Assembly: GCA_902500995.1 (NCBI GenBank)
Contig: CABVSR010000015.1
Span: 37,344-101,343 of the forward strand
DNA from: an uncultured Nitrospira sp.
GTDB taxonomy: Bacteria > Nitrospirota > Nitrospiria > Nitrospirales > Nitrospiraceae
DNA: 64,000 nt
Direction of reading: 5' to 3'
Shown: piece by piece, positions 42,189 through 52,047 of the stretch
Position numbering within the stretch: position 1 is the stretch's first letter
Layout of the letters: the number at the start of each line of letters is the position of its first letter
Translations under genes and position numbers: made by a program
Notes under the pieces: generated by a model
Databases searched by the model: none
The model's input: only the letters and a program-made list of their open reading frames with translations
Told to the model about the DNA's origin: nothing

Positions 42189-42274
42189 CGTCAGGTAAAA
42201 TGAGCGGGATACCTGCTTGAGAATGACGTGAAGGAGTTCGTGCGTGGAAGGCCGATTACTCGTAGCGCACCCTG

Positions 42275-42721
42275 CTATCTGACTTCGAGTGTGCCTTCCA
42301 TGCCTTTTTCCCGATGGCTGGGGAAAAAGAGGAGCTTCTTATCGCAATAGAAGGCGTACCTGCCCGGTTTCGTCGGTGTAAATTGCACCGTCACCGTCTT
42401 GCCGGCGCTCACATCCCGTTCGATCGAGAAGCCGGCTGCATCATCCCTCAACACAAAATTGTGCGGAGTGATGGTGGTGATACTGGTCAAGATCAGCTCA
42501 ACGGGTTTTCCGGCCTGCACGATCAAATGCTGCGGGGTATAGGAATAGCTATCCAGGATCACCGTGGCCCGCTGCATGCCGTCCACCTGATCGACCGGCA
42601 CCCGCAAAGGAGGACCTTGCGGCGACTCTTCGGCCCCCAGAACCGCAGTTGGACCCTGGACGCTGCACAGTCCAGCCATGATCAACAGACTGAGGCACCC
42701 TGACCTGAGACCGTTCCGCAT
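42275..42721 (-). CDS. cupredoxin-domain secreted protein
   Basis: 148 residues with a signal peptide (hydrophobic 9-25) and a type I copper fold: the His in TTITPHNFVL, then FYCDKKLLFFPSHREKGMEG, supplying Cys, His and Met ligands. It resembles plastocyanin/azurin-like electron carriers or the copper domain of oxidases. It is transcribed toward the squalene synthase gene with 86 bp between, of which ~50 bp read as the latter's conserved N-terminus. Copper binding is predicted from the ligand order only. Confidence 0.88.
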   Translation of the reverse strand: MRNGLRSGCLSLLIMAGLCSVQGPTAVLGAEESPQGPPLRVPVDQVDGMQRATVILDSYSYTPQHLIVQAGKPVELILTSITTITPHNFVLRDDAAGFSIERDVSAGKTVTVQFTPTKPGRYAFYCDKKLLFFPSHREKGMEGTLEVR

Positions 42722-42951
42722 AGCCGAGTTTCTAGCAGAAGGCCGCAGAATGGGTCAACCGGCTGCACCGATCCGGCAGATGCCGGCTCGGCGACTTGAC
42801 GGACCGAAAACCTGGTATTATCTGTCAACACCGGAACGCATCCTGGCTCCGCTGCCCAAGGAGCCAACAACCGGTTCGGACATTCGGTATAATGACATCC
42901 AAGGTTCGCGCCTCTCCGTAGTAGAAGGGCGACCCTCCAAGGAGGAGAGAT

Positions 42952-43866
42952 ATGAAGTCGTTGAAGGGTATCGGGCTGCTGATTATTTCGAACATTCTCA
43001 TTTACCTCACCCTGTCGATCACCGTCAGAGTGCTGGTCAACATCGTCCTGCCCGCGTTCGGCATCGACGTACGCGGCGCCTTCCGTCAGGAATTGCTGGT
43101 CTGGTCGTTGGTCATCGGCTTCGGCGGCGCGTTTATCAGCTTGCTGTTTTCCAAACAAATGGCCCGGGCCATGTTGGATTGCACGCAGATCACGCAGCCC
43201 CGCACGCAAGCGGAACAGGTTATTTACGGCTCAGTCCGCGAGATCGCGGAACGCCTCCACATCACCATGCCCGAAGTGTGGGTCTACGATTCACCTGACC
43301 CCAATGCCTTTGCCACAGGGCCCAGCAAGAACAACGCGATGGTCGCGGTCTCGACCGGTCTCTTGGCCAATCTGCGTGAAGATGAGGTGAAAGCGGTCCT
43401 CGCCCATGAAATGGGGCACGTCTTCAACGGCGACATGTTCTCCACCACGGTGCTCGCCGGCTTGATGAATACCTTCGTGCACTACATCAGTAACTTCGTC
43501 TACCAGACCGTGGCGCAGCCGCAAGGTGATCGAGAGGAAGGACAGAGCGGAAGCCCGATTTTAGGCTTCGTCGTCTATCTGTTCTTGCAGGTCGTGTTGT
43601 CGGTCCTGGCCATGCTGGTCGTCAGCTGGCACTCCCGGCGCAGGGAATATGCCGCGGATGCATTTTCCGCCAAGGTGTACGGCAAAGAATCCATGATCAA
43701 GGCGTTGCAAGCCATCGATCGCTGGGTGAACCGGGCCCAGTTCGAGTACTCGACGCAAGATGCCTTGGCCACGATGAAGATTTCCGGCAATACCTCCGGC
43801 TTCCTACACTTGCTGGCGACGCATCCTCCGATCGAAGAACGGGTTGCGGCGTTGGAACGTTTGTAA
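42952..43866 (+). CDS. htpX: HtpX-type membrane zinc metalloprotease
   Basis: 304-residue M48 family protease involved in membrane protein quality control. Two N-terminal membrane helices (about 6-28 and 42-62), the active site VLAHEMGHVFNGDM with H-E-x-x-H, two further membrane segments near 175-230, and the third ligand Glu in RREYAADAFSA. Strong AAGGAGG site before ATG 42952. The glutathione peroxidase gene follows within 16 bp on the same strand. Confidence 0.94.
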   Translation: MKSLKGIGLLIISNILIYLTLSITVRVLVNIVLPAFGIDVRGAFRQELLVWSLVIGFGGAFISLLFSKQMARAMLDCTQITQPRTQAEQVIYGSVREIAERLHITMPEVWVYDSPDPNAFATGPSKNNAMVAVSTGLLANLREDEVKAVLAHEMGHVFNGDMFSTTVLAGLMNTFVHYISNFVYQTVAQPQGDREEGQSGSPILGFVVYLFLQVVLSVLAMLVVSWHSRRREYAADAFSAKVYGKESMIKALQAIDRWVNRAQFEYSTQDALATMKISGNTSGFLHLLATHPPIEERVAALERL

Positions 43867-43882
43867 CCGAAGGAGTCTTACT

Positions 43883-44506
43883 ATGCCGATCATTCGACCG
43901 ACGTGTTCATGGAAGGGACTGGTCCTCGGGCTCATCGCGGGTCTCGGGCTTGGCGCCATCGAACTAGGCCTGGGTTCGGTCGATGCGGCGGAACAGGGAG
44001 CGACACGCATGGCTGCCAAAGCATCAACCGTGTACGACTTCACGTTGAACGATATCGATGGGAAGCCGGTCTCGCTGAGTCAATACAAGGGCAAGGTGGT
44101 GATGCTGGTCAATACAGCCAGCCTGTGCGGCAATACTCCTCAATATGCCGATCTTGAACAGATCTACGAGACCTATAAGGACCAGGGGTTCGAGATCCTC
44201 GCCTTCCCGGCCAATAACTTCGGGCAACAGGAGCCAGGCAGCAACGAAGAAATCAAAGGATTTTGCCTGACCAAATACAGCGTCGGCTTCCCGCTCTTCA
44301 GTAAGATCAGCGTGAAGGGTAGCGACAAACATCCCCTCTACCGCTACCTCACCGAACAGAGCCCCTTCCCCGGCGAAGTGGAATGGAATTTCCAGAAGTA
44401 TCTGGTCGATCGCTCAGGCAATGTGGTGGCCCGGTATCATCACGGCATGAAACCGGTGGCCGACCAGATCGTCAAGGACGTCGAGCGGTTTCTCGCCAAG
44501 TCTTGA
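43883..44506 (+). CDS. glutathione peroxidase family protein, exported
   Basis: 207 residues, glutathione/thioredoxin peroxidase type. An N-terminal membrane or signal stretch (GLVLGLIAGLGLGAIELGL) is unusual for the family and suggests an envelope location. The catalytic Cys lies in NTASLCGNTPQY in place of selenocysteine, the Gln in FPANNFGQQEPG, and the Trp in VEWNFQKYLVD. The start at 43883 has an AAGGAG site; it follows htpX closely, so the two may form an envelope stress operon. Confidence 0.92.
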   Translation: MPIIRPTCSWKGLVLGLIAGLGLGAIELGLGSVDAAEQGATRMAAKASTVYDFTLNDIDGKPVSLSQYKGKVVMLVNTASLCGNTPQYADLEQIYETYKDQGFEILAFPANNFGQQEPGSNEEIKGFCLTKYSVGFPLFSKISVKGSDKHPLYRYLTEQSPFPGEVEWNFQKYLVDRSGNVVARYHHGMKPVADQIVKDVERFLAKS

Positions 44507-44512
44507 GCCGGC

Positions 44513-44788
44513 TCAGGTCTTCTTCTCGAACGTGATATGCGATCGATACTCTTGGATGGCAGCACCCAATGCGGCCTTTCCAAGAGGAATGTTCGCCTCT
44601 AACGCATCCTCCACGCCCCGGTCGTCGATGATCACGTCATATCGATCCTGGATATTGGTTCGAACCGCTGTGCCGTCCTTGAACGTGCGCGGCATATAAA
44701 TTTCGGTCCACACTTCCTTTTCCACCAAACAGACATCACAAAAACGCTCATACAAGAGCGTCAATTTCTCCGGATCGGTTTCCTTCAT
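44513..44788 (-). CDS. small conserved-looking hypothetical protein
   Basis: 91 residues, soluble, acidic, with a KLTLLYERFCDVCLVEKEVW opening (a C-x-x-C pair) and a strand-rich middle. Convergent with the peroxidase gene, 6 bp between stops. The two Cys could bind metal or form a disulfide. No family is recognised; even codon use suggests a real gene. Confidence 0.6.
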   Translation of the reverse strand: MKETDPEKLTLLYERFCDVCLVEKEVWTEIYMPRTFKDGTAVRTNIQDRYDVIIDDRGVEDALEANIPLGKAALGAAIQEYRSHITFEKKT

Positions 44789-44876
44789 GCCCCTGCTCCC
44801 TCGATATGATCAGTGACTCGCACGCCCGCATCATCGGGCGCGGCAGACGAACGTTAGACCAAGCAGGGGAACATAT

Positions 44877-45572
44877 TCAACGGGAGGGAGGATCGGACAC
44901 TGTGGGGGGCGACACCTCACCTGACGGCTGATCGATCACCGCAAACCGCATCGTTCCCACTTGGTTCACCGCATGGAACGGCTGCTGGCCGAGTGACGTG
45001 ATGTAGATCTTCACCAGATACTTGCCCTGCGGCCAGTGCGGCGAGGGCTGCTTCAACTCCAGAAACCCATACCGTTCGTGGCCCGGCACCTCCAGGCTAT
45101 CCTGCACGATGGCCGCGTCGCGGGTTTTCCCGTCTGCTCCGATGGCAAACACTTGAGCGGCAAATTGGGCTGGATCTTCAAGCGGGGCGACTTCGAACAC
45201 GATGTACACCGCCGGCGTATCCGGCGCAAAGATCGTGGTCCCAGGCGCAATCGGTTTGAGGCGAGGATCCTGGGTAAACCAGCCTTTGCGGCCGAATGTG
45301 TCCCACTCCACTTCATAACCGCGCGCCATCTTGATCCACGTGAAGAGCGACTGCGGTACACCCTTTAGTTGCACATCCAGGGACGGCGTTTCAGTGGGCT
45401 CAAACTCCGTCGTCAACTGCTCTTTCGGAACCATCAGATCACGCGCTTCGGTGCCCATCTGCCACCAACCGAGTATCGAGGCGAATGACAGCGCAAGCGC
45501 CAGCGGAGTGCACCATCGCCTCCCCTGCCGGCCGATCCAATCTCCATTTTGTTGTGAGGCCAGGGCATGCAT
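44877..45572 (-). CDS. membrane-anchored hypothetical protein
   Basis: 231 residues with one N-terminal membrane anchor (LALALSFASILGWW) and a soluble periplasmic part that looks like an all-beta domain. It has a FGRKGWFTQDPRL segment and ends in a disordered Pro/Ser tail. No domain is recognised. ATG 45572 gives MHALASQ; the longer frame from 45647 adds residues without a ribosome site. It is divergent from the MFS gene. Confidence 0.6.
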   Translation of the reverse strand: MHALASQQNGDWIGRQGRRWCTPLALALSFASILGWWQMGTEARDLMVPKEQLTTEFEPTETPSLDVQLKGVPQSLFTWIKMARGYEVEWDTFGRKGWFTQDPRLKPIAPGTTIFAPDTPAVYIVFEVAPLEDPAQFAAQVFAIGADGKTRDAAIVQDSLEVPGHERYGFLELKQPSPHWPQGKYLVKIYITSLGQQPFHAVNQVGTMRFAVIDQPSGEVSPPTVSDPPSR

Positions 45573-45716
45573 ATGAATATCGTACTCACTGTGAGAAGGA
45601 AGGGTCAACCGGCCTGCAGGATTTGATCGAAACAGAGGGCAAGGCAACGGCCTCTGTTATAATGCGGTTCGTTCAATATTTTCGCCGGGCCGCGCACCTG
45701 CGCCCTGACAGGGTTC

Positions 45717-47138
45717 ATGAACCATTCACCTTCCTTCTCGGCTTCATCTTCTCACCAGGTTTCCCTGCCGGACGAGAGTGACAGTGCGGGCCATGAGGCC
45801 AAAGCCAAGAGTCAGGGGTACGGCGTCCGCGATGCGGCCTGCCAAGCAGCGGCGCAGGGAGGCGGGGAACACTATTTCTCGGCGTTTGCGCTACTCCTGC
45901 AGGCTTCCCCCTTCCACATCGCCATCCTGTCGGCCCTGCCTCAATTGGTCGGGGTCGTCGCGCAACTCTCATCGGTGAAGTTACTTCGCTATCTGCGACT
46001 CCCCAGGCGCCTCCTTCTCGCCGGAGGCCTCGCTCAGGCCTGTTGCTGGCTATTGATTCTCTCGCTGCCGCTGATCGGCCCTCACTATGGCCCCTGGCTG
46101 CTGATCGGGTGCGCCATGCTCTATTTCGGCTTTGGGCATGTCACCACCCCGGTCTGGAACAGCCTGCTGGTTGACGTTGCGGAGGACGATGGTCGCGGCG
46201 CCTATTTCGCCAGGCGGGCTCGCACGACCGCGCTCACCAGCTTTCTGGCCCTAGGGCTGGCAGGGGCCATCCTGACACTCGGCCAACGATGGGAGATGAG
46301 CTGGCTTGGATTCCTCATCATTTTTCTCGGCGCCGCTGCAGCCCGGATGGGCGCCACCAGTTGTCAGGCCCACGTGTCACGGCTCATGCCGATGCACCGG
46401 CTCGACGCGCCACACGGATTCCGGCATTTTTGGGCCCACGCCGCGAGCGGCGATTTTCGCCGGTTTCTGCTCTTCTCGGGATTGATGCATTTCGCCGTGC
46501 TCCTGTCAGGGCCGTTTTTTGTGATGTACCTCTTGCGGGATCTGCACTGGTCGTATTTGCAATACGCCGGGTGGATGGCAAGCAGTATCGTGGCTCAATT
46601 TCTGACACTTGGCCCCTGGGGGCGGATCGGCGACCGCTACGGGAACAAAGCCTTGCTGGGGATGACCGCTTCAGCCGTGCCGTTTCTCCCGATGGGCTAC
46701 CTCTTGAGCGAGCACTATCTATTTCTGCTGACCGTCAATTTTTTCGGCGGCGTGATCTGGGCAGGGCTGTCGCTGGGTTTACAGAATTATGTATTCGATT
46801 CGTTGCGGCCGCAGGAGCGCACGAGAGGCGTGGCGCTGGCCAATGCCGTCAATGCGGTGGGATGGGGCCTCGGCGCGCTGACCGGCAGTTGGCTCGCTGC
46901 CCTGATACCTGCCGAACTCTCGATCGGCTCGTGGCACCTGGCACCGGCGTCGAACCTGCCGTTTCTGTTTTGCGTCTCCGGGGGGTTGCGACTCGCCATC
47001 GCCGCGAGCCTGCTGCGCACATTTGCCGAGCCCCGTCGTATTGCCGTTCCGTCCCAAGGGCATCCGGTCTGGGAGTTGCCCTTCCTGAAGCCTCTGATGG
47101 CGCGGCTGCCGCGGAGAAGCTCACGCGTGGCCCCGTAG
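45717..47138 (+). CDS. major facilitator superfamily transporter
   Basis: 473 residues, about 12 membrane helices in two halves, with the RIGDRYGNKALLG loop between helices 8 and 9 and a GLALANAVNAVGWG-like motif late on. The N-terminal 35 residues are disordered. No substrate-specific motif is recognised; the closest resemblance is to MFS permeases of unknown function (MFS_1). A short in-frame ATG at 45717 with an AGGGTTC upstream context is used. Monocistronic. Confidence 0.85.
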   Translation: MNHSPSFSASSSHQVSLPDESDSAGHEAKAKSQGYGVRDAACQAAAQGGGEHYFSAFALLLQASPFHIAILSALPQLVGVVAQLSSVKLLRYLRLPRRLLLAGGLAQACCWLLILSLPLIGPHYGPWLLIGCAMLYFGFGHVTTPVWNSLLVDVAEDDGRGAYFARRARTTALTSFLALGLAGAILTLGQRWEMSWLGFLIIFLGAAAARMGATSCQAHVSRLMPMHRLDAPHGFRHFWAHAASGDFRRFLLFSGLMHFAVLLSGPFFVMYLLRDLHWSYLQYAGWMASSIVAQFLTLGPWGRIGDRYGNKALLGMTASAVPFLPMGYLLSEHYLFLLTVNFFGGVIWAGLSLGLQNYVFDSLRPQERTRGVALANAVNAVGWGLGALTGSWLAALIPAELSIGSWHLAPASNLPFLFCVSGGLRLAIAASLLRTFAEPRRIAVPSQGHPVWELPFLKPLMARLPRRSSRVAP

Positions 47139-47156
47139 ACTGCTCATGAGCCGGCT

Positions 47157-47369
47157 CTACATGCCCGAGGGCCGGCGCTCACCCTCTTCCTGCTTGAGGC
47201 GGTCAAAGCCTCGATCCGCATTGCCTTTGACCTGCTCGGGTGACGGTTGTGCCATGGGTTTCGGTCTTTCGCTCGCGCAGCTCGCCACGAACAGCATCGC
47301 GACGGCAATGCCGCCGACCAGACCGATGACGCGCCCTCCCACACGTAGCCTGTTCCCTGTCTGCTCCAT
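47157..47369 (-). CDS. small lipoprotein
   Basis: 70 residues with a lipobox (AMLFVASC) near residue 31 after a 20-residue membrane stretch, then a polar helical tail (QVKGNADRGFDRLKQEE). ATG 47369 has a GGAGGAGG site. Convergent with the MFS gene (18 bp between stops). Function unknown. Confidence 0.65.
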   Translation of the reverse strand: MEQTGNRLRVGGRVIGLVGGIAVAMLFVASCASERPKPMAQPSPEQVKGNADRGFDRLKQEEGERRPSGM

Positions 47370-47537
47370 CTTCGCCTCCTCCGGTTGAGATGCGGCCGTC
47401 GCACCTGCCGCGCCCGCATTATGGGATAGTGCCTTGCCTCCCTCAACAGGAAAACGCGGGCGCGTCGGCCACGTTGACTGGTCTGGGTAAAGGCGTTATT
47501 CTCCGCACCTGCGCACTTCTCCGATGAAAGGAATCCG

Positions 47538-47987
47538 ATGTCGCTCCACGATCGTTTAACCCAAGATTTGAAATTGGCGATGAAGTCCAGGGACCAGTTG
47601 CGCATGGACGTCATCCGCATGATCAAAGCCGCCGTGCAATACAAGGAAGTCGAACTGAAGCAGGATCTGGACGATGCCGGCATGAGCCGCATCATGACCA
47701 CCCTGATCAAGCAGCGCAAGGAGGCTGCGGAGCAGTTCGAAAAAGGCAATCGGCAGGACCTGGCTGCGAAGGAACGGCAGGAGATCAGCATTATCGAAAG
47801 CTATCTTCCCGCTGCTGTGTCTGCCGACGAACTGGCGCGCATCGTCGCCCAGGTCATCAACGAGTCCGGCGCCACGTCGCTCAAAGACATGGGCATGGTG
47901 ATGAAATCGGTCATGGCTCGCCTGGCCGGCCAATCCGTGGACGGAAAAGTGGTCAGCGACCTGGTGAAAACCGCCCTTCAACGCTGA
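47538..47987 (+). CDS. yqeY: GatB/YqeY domain protein
   Basis: 149 residues, the usual length. Helical start [19 protein letters not shown], then [12 protein letters not shown] and the C-terminal GatB-tail-like helix domain ([29 protein letters not shown]). The family resembles the tRNA-binding tail of GatB and is widespread, its exact role unproven. AAAGGAA site before the ATG. It precedes the signalling cluster by ~155 bp. Confidence 0.92.
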   Translation: [149 protein letters not shown]

Positions 47988-48144
47988 GCGGCCCGGCTGC
48001 CGGGCTCAACCTCTCCGGTTTTTCCGCCGATACTGAAACCGTCAATCGGCGGCGGAGGGGCGGAACCTCCTGCTCCACTTCTTTGTGCTGGGCTCGTGAG
48101 AGCGAACCGCCGCCATCTCTCCCCTGGCCGGATGAGGCTTCGAC

Positions 48145-48792
48145 ATGAGCATTTTGATCGTTGACGATTCTCCCGATCAGCAACTGCTGCTCAAAACCAT
48201 CCTCCACAAAGCGGGCCACCAAGACCTCCTCATCGCGGACTCGGCCGCCTCGGCCTACGACCAGCTCGGCATTCAGCAGCCGCAGCCGCAGGAAGGCCCC
48301 CATGCCGTCGATCTGATTCTCATGGATTTTCTCATGCCGGGCATCGATGGCGTGGCCGCAACGCGCCATATCAAGAGTCTGGACGCGCTACGGGATATTC
48401 CCGTGATCGTGGTGACGGCGAAAACGGCTCTCGGCGACCTGCAGGCCGCATTTGCCGCGGGCGCCATGGACTTCATTACCAAACCGGTCAACAGCGTGGA
48501 GTTGCTCGCGCGGGTCAATTCCGCGCTCATGCTGAAGAAGGAAATGGATTGCCGGAAAACCCGGGAACTGGAGCTTCGCCGAAGCAATGAGGATCTGCAA
48601 CGGGCGTTGCGCGAAGTCAAAGTGCTGAAGGGACTCGTGCCGATCTGCGCTTCGTGCAAGAAAATCCGCAACGACCAAGGCTTCTGGCAGCAGTTGGAAG
48701 AATATATCCAGCAACATTCCGAGGCGGAATTCAGCCACGGCCTCTGCACGCCATGCATCAAAAAGCATTACCCTGGTGTTTACCCAGACTAG
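48145..48792 (+). CDS. response regulator with C-terminal Cys-pair domain
   Basis: 215 residues: a receiver (LIVDDSPDQQ, phospho-Asp in LILMDFLMPG near 55, FITKPVN) followed by a coiled coil (ELRRSNEDLQRALREVKVLK) and a small domain with ICASCKKIRNDQGFW and GLCTPCIKKHYP. The two C-x-x-C pairs suggest a zinc ribbon; this receiver-plus-ribbon architecture recurs in Nitrospira-like and delta-proteobacterial genomes, its output unknown. First of four same-strand signalling genes; gap of 44 bp to the next. Confidence 0.88.
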   Translation: MSILIVDDSPDQQLLLKTILHKAGHQDLLIADSAASAYDQLGIQQPQPQEGPHAVDLILMDFLMPGIDGVAATRHIKSLDALRDIPVIVVTAKTALGDLQAAFAAGAMDFITKPVNSVELLARVNSALMLKKEMDCRKTRELELRRSNEDLQRALREVKVLKGLVPICASCKKIRNDQGFWQQLEEYIQQHSEAEFSHGLCTPCIKKHYPGVYPD

Positions 48793-48836
48793 CTGCTAGC
48801 ATCGGCTGACGACATACTTTCAGGGAGACACTGACC

Positions 48837-49841
48837 ATGGGTATCCTGATCGTCGATGATTCGGCAGACGATCGTCTGTTGATCCAATCCATCCTCGCCA
48901 ACGCCGGGTACGAAGAAACATTCGTGGCAGAATCCGCCGCCGCCGCATTTCGATTGCTGGGCCTGGACGGGATGCGCCAGATGACCGGCCGGGTCGATTT
49001 GATCCTGATGGACATCGTCATGCCCTCCACCAACGGGATCGAAGCCTGCCGCCAGATCAAGGCCGTCGAACGGTATCGCGACATCCCGATCATCATGGTC
49101 ACCGTCAAGACCGACCCGGTCGATTTGCAGTTAGCCTTTGCCGCCGGCGCCATCGATTACGTCGCCAAGCCCATCAGCAAGATCGAACTGTTGACCCGCG
49201 TCCGTTGCGTGCTACGTCTCGTGCATGAAATCGAACGCCGCCGGGCGCGCGAACAGGAACTACTGGAGGTCATGCGACAATTGCAGGAGGCCAACCAGAT
49301 GCTGCTGCGCCTCTCCTGCCTCGACGGGCTCACCGGCATCACCAACCGCCGGCAGTTCGATGACTTCCTCGATCAGGAATGGCGCCGGGCCGCCCGTGAA
49401 TCCACCCCGCTCTCGCTCATCATGCTGGATATCGATTATTTCAAAACCTACAATGACAGCCACGGCCACCAGGCCGGGGACGAGTGCCTCCGCCAGGTTG
49501 CGCAGCTCATTTCCAGCCATGTCAACCGCCCGGGCGACCTCGTGGCGCGCTATGGCGGCGACGAGTTCGTCATCGTCCTGCCCGGCACCACCGTGGATGG
49601 CGCCGCACAGGTCGCCGATACCCTCAGGCGAAAGGTCTGCGAGGCGGAGATGAAACATCCGAACGGCGATCCGGTCACGATCAGCTTGGGCTTCGCCAGC
49701 ACGGTTCCCAGCCGCATTGCCGCCCCCACCGACCTGATCCGTGCGGCCGACCAGGCGCTCTATCAAGCTAAGCAGGAAGGGCGCAACCGCGCGAAACAAG
49801 CCGGCGTCCTGTCGCTCGTCCACCATACTCACAAGGACTGA
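48837..49841 (+). CDS. receiver-GGDEF diguanylate cyclase
   Basis: 334 residues. Receiver with [10 protein letters not shown], phospho-Asp in [10 protein letters not shown] and YVAKPISK; a coiled-coil linker; GGDEF domain with [34 protein letters not shown] and the active-site loop [13 protein letters not shown]. It should make cyclic di-GMP on phosphorylation. The usual RxxD inhibitory site is not obvious before the GGDEF loop. AGGGAGA site before ATG 48837. Confidence 0.94.
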   Translation: MGILIVDDSADDRLLIQSILANAGYEETFVAESAAAAFRLLGLDGMRQMTGRVDLILMDIVMPSTNGIEACRQIKAVERYRDIPIIMVTVKTDPVDLQLAFAAGAIDYVAKPISKIELLTRVRCVLRLVHEIERRRAREQELLEVMRQLQEANQMLLRLSCLDGLTGITNRRQFDDFLDQEWRRAARESTPLSLIMLDIDYFKTYNDSHGHQAGDECLRQVAQLISSHVNRPGDLVARYGGDEFVIVLPGTTVDGAAQVADTLRRKVCEAEMKHPNGDPVTISLGFASTVPSRIAAPTDLIRAADQALYQAKQEGRNRAKQAGVLSLVHHTHKD

Positions 49842-49930
49842 TGGCCTCTCGCCGCTGCGACGACTGTGCCGTTTCCACCGACTCGCGACACGATGCGGCC
49901 AAGATGAACTGACGACCTCCGGACGAAGAC

Positions 49931-51700
49931 ATGGCCAAACGCATCCCGCAAACCAGACGCACAACAAGCACCACCCCAAAACGCACCCTTCGCACCACTT
50001 CCCGCCCGCAGACGGCACTCCAGCGCGAGCAAGCCGCGCGCCGCCGCGCCGAACGCGCGCTCGAACGCGCTTCCAAGGAGCTGCAACGCCGGGTCGAAGA
50101 GTTGCAGAAGGCCAAAGATGCCGCCGATGTCGCCAATCGCGCCAAGAGCGATTTCCTAGCCAGTATGAGCCATGAAATTCGCACACCGATGAATGCCATC
50201 ATCGGCATGGCCGATTTGTTATGGGATACGACGCTGACTCCGGAGCAACGGAAGTATCTGCGGATCTTTCGGCGCGCCGGGGCCAGTCTGTTGAGTCTGA
50301 TCAACGACATTCTGGATCTATCCAAAGTCGAATCCGGCCGGCTCGACTTGGACAGCATCGATTTCGATCTGTCTGAACTCATCGACAAGGCAAGCGAAAT
50401 GCTGGCGCTCCGGGCCAACGAAAAAGGGCTCGAACTCGTCTGCCACCTGGCGCACGATGTGCCCTGCCATCTCATCGGCGACCCCAACCGCCTCTATCAA
50501 ATCCTGCTGAACCTGCTCGGAAACGCGATCAAATTCACCGAGAAAGGTTCCGTGGTCATGACCATCACCAACGATCCGGATTGTTCCGCGCCGGGCGCCA
50601 TCCGATTTTCAGTCACCGACACAGGCATCGGCGTTCCCCACGATAAGTTGACCGCCATCTTCGACACCTTCACCCAGGCACACAGCACCATCGCGCGCCG
50701 CTACGGGGGCACCGGGCTGGGATTATCGATTTCCCAACAACTCGCCGCGCTCATGGGCGGGCGGATCTGGGTGGAAAGCGCCATCGGTAAGGGCAGCACC
50801 TTCCATTGCGCCGTTCGACTGGGCGTACAGACTGCGCCGGCCCCCTCCAAAGCGGCGGGCGCGCTGAATCTCGGCGGGGTACGCTGTCTCGTGGTGGACG
50901 ATTACCCCACCAACCGCCTGATCCTGCGGGAGACGCTCTTTTCGTGGGGTGCCGCGGTGGTCGAAGCCGACAGCGGGGAACAGGCCATGGAGGCTCTGAA
51001 CGCCGCACTGGCATCGCAGGAGTCCTACGATCTGTTGTTGCTGGATTGCCGCATGCCGGGAATGGACGGGTTCGAGGTCATCGAGCGCATCCATGCGGAT
51101 GCCCGGCTGCAGGACCTCACCATCATCATGCTGGCATCCGATCGCTGGGCCGACGACATCGCGAAGACGTACGATCTCGGCCTCGGTGGCTACCTGGTGA
51201 AGCCGATCCGCCGGTCCGATCTCCAACAAACCATCAGCATCGCCTTGGGCCGAAGTAAGCGCGGCTTGCCGGCAGCCACGTCGAATGCACCGGCGACGGT
51301 CGCACCCCAGGGACGATCTTTGCGGATCCTGCTGGTTGAGGACTCGCCGGACAATCAAGTGTTGATTCAGTCGTATCTCAAGCAGACGAATCACCGGATC
51401 GACTTGGCCGACAACGGGCAGATCGGCGTGGCGAAATTTCAGAACGGGCACTACGACTTGATCCTCATGGACATGCAGATGCCGGTCATGGATGGACTGA
51501 CCGCCACCCGCACCATCCGGCGCTGGGAGCAGGAACAGGGCCTTCCCGCAGTCCAAATCGTCGCGCTGACCGCCTTGGCGCTGAAAGAGGAATCGGCCCG
51601 GATTTTCGAAGCGGGGTGCAATGCCCACATGACCAAGCCGCTCAAGAGAACCACGCTTTTGGAACTGCTTTCGGCCTATGAGAAGACCCGCGCGCAATGA
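49931..51700 (+). CDS. hybrid sensor histidine kinase with two receivers
   Basis: 589 residues without membrane segments, so cytosolic. A basic N-terminus and coiled coil (residues 30-70) leads to HisKA with phospho-His H81 in [13 protein letters not shown], HATPase ([35 protein letters not shown]), receiver 1 (near 318-435, [10 protein letters not shown]) and receiver 2 (near 455-575, [19 protein letters not shown]). No input domain is visible beyond the coiled coil. Layout suits a phosphorelay with the Hpt protein encoded directly downstream with a 4-bp overlap. Confidence 0.94.
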   Translation: MAKRIPQTRRTTSTTPKRTLRTTSRPQTALQREQAARRRAERALERASKELQRRVEELQKAKDAADVANRAKSDFLASMSHEIRTPMNAIIGMADLLWDTTLTPEQRKYLRIFRRAGASLLSLINDILDLSKVESGRLDLDSIDFDLSELIDKASEMLALRANEKGLELVCHLAHDVPCHLIGDPNRLYQILLNLLGNAIKFTEKGSVVMTITNDPDCSAPGAIRFSVTDTGIGVPHDKLTAIFDTFTQAHSTIARRYGGTGLGLSISQQLAALMGGRIWVESAIGKGSTFHCAVRLGVQTAPAPSKAAGALNLGGVRCLVVDDYPTNRLILRETLFSWGAAVVEADSGEQAMEALNAALASQESYDLLLLDCRMPGMDGFEVIERIHADARLQDLTIIMLASDRWADDIAKTYDLGLGGYLVKPIRRSDLQQTISIALGRSKRGLPAATSNAPATVAPQGRSLRILLVEDSPDNQVLIQSYLKQTNHRIDLADNGQIGVAKFQNGHYDLILMDMQMPVMDGLTATRTIRRWEQEQGLPAVQIVALTALALKEESARIFEAGCNAHMTKPLKRTTLLELLSAYEKTRAQ

Positions 51701-52038
51701 TGTCCCCGCCACCTGAACCAGGACGAGGCAGGATCATCATCCGGATCGATCCCGACCTCGAAGCGATTGTCCCAGGCTTTCTCGCCAACCGCCGCCGTGA
51801 TCTCGAAACCATCGAAGCCTGCTTGAAGCAGGGCGACCTGAACACGATCCGCCTGCTGGGCCATCGCATGAAAGGCGACGGAGGCGGGTACGGATTTGAT
51901 GAGATCAGCGCGATCGGCGGTCGGCTCGAGCAGGCCGTGATGAATCACGACCGGCCGTCGATTGAAGAGCAAGCGGCATCATTGAAAGATTTTTTGCAGC
52001 GTGTCGAGGTCGTGTACGCCCGCGAGAACGGGTCCTAG
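51697..52038 (+). CDS. Hpt-domain phosphotransfer protein
   Basis: 113 residues, a single histidine phosphotransfer domain: a helix ending in [21 protein letters not shown], in which the His of GHRMKG receives phosphate from a receiver, then [13 protein letters not shown]. The start overlaps the hybrid kinase stop (ATGA), so it is the built-in next step of that relay. Candidate onward partners are the two receiver proteins just upstream. Confidence 0.92.
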   Translation: MMSPPPEPGRGRIIIRIDPDLEAIVPGFLANRRRDLETIEACLKQGDLNTIRLLGHRMKGDGGGYGFDEISAIGGRLEQAVMNHDRPSIEEQAASLKDFLQRVEVVYARENGS

Positions 52039-52047
52039 CGTTTCCCG

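Noticed and set aside
47988..48030. GC hairpin after yqeY as terminator
   Set aside because: A 6-bp stem exists, but no T-tract follows at the right distance; too weak to list.
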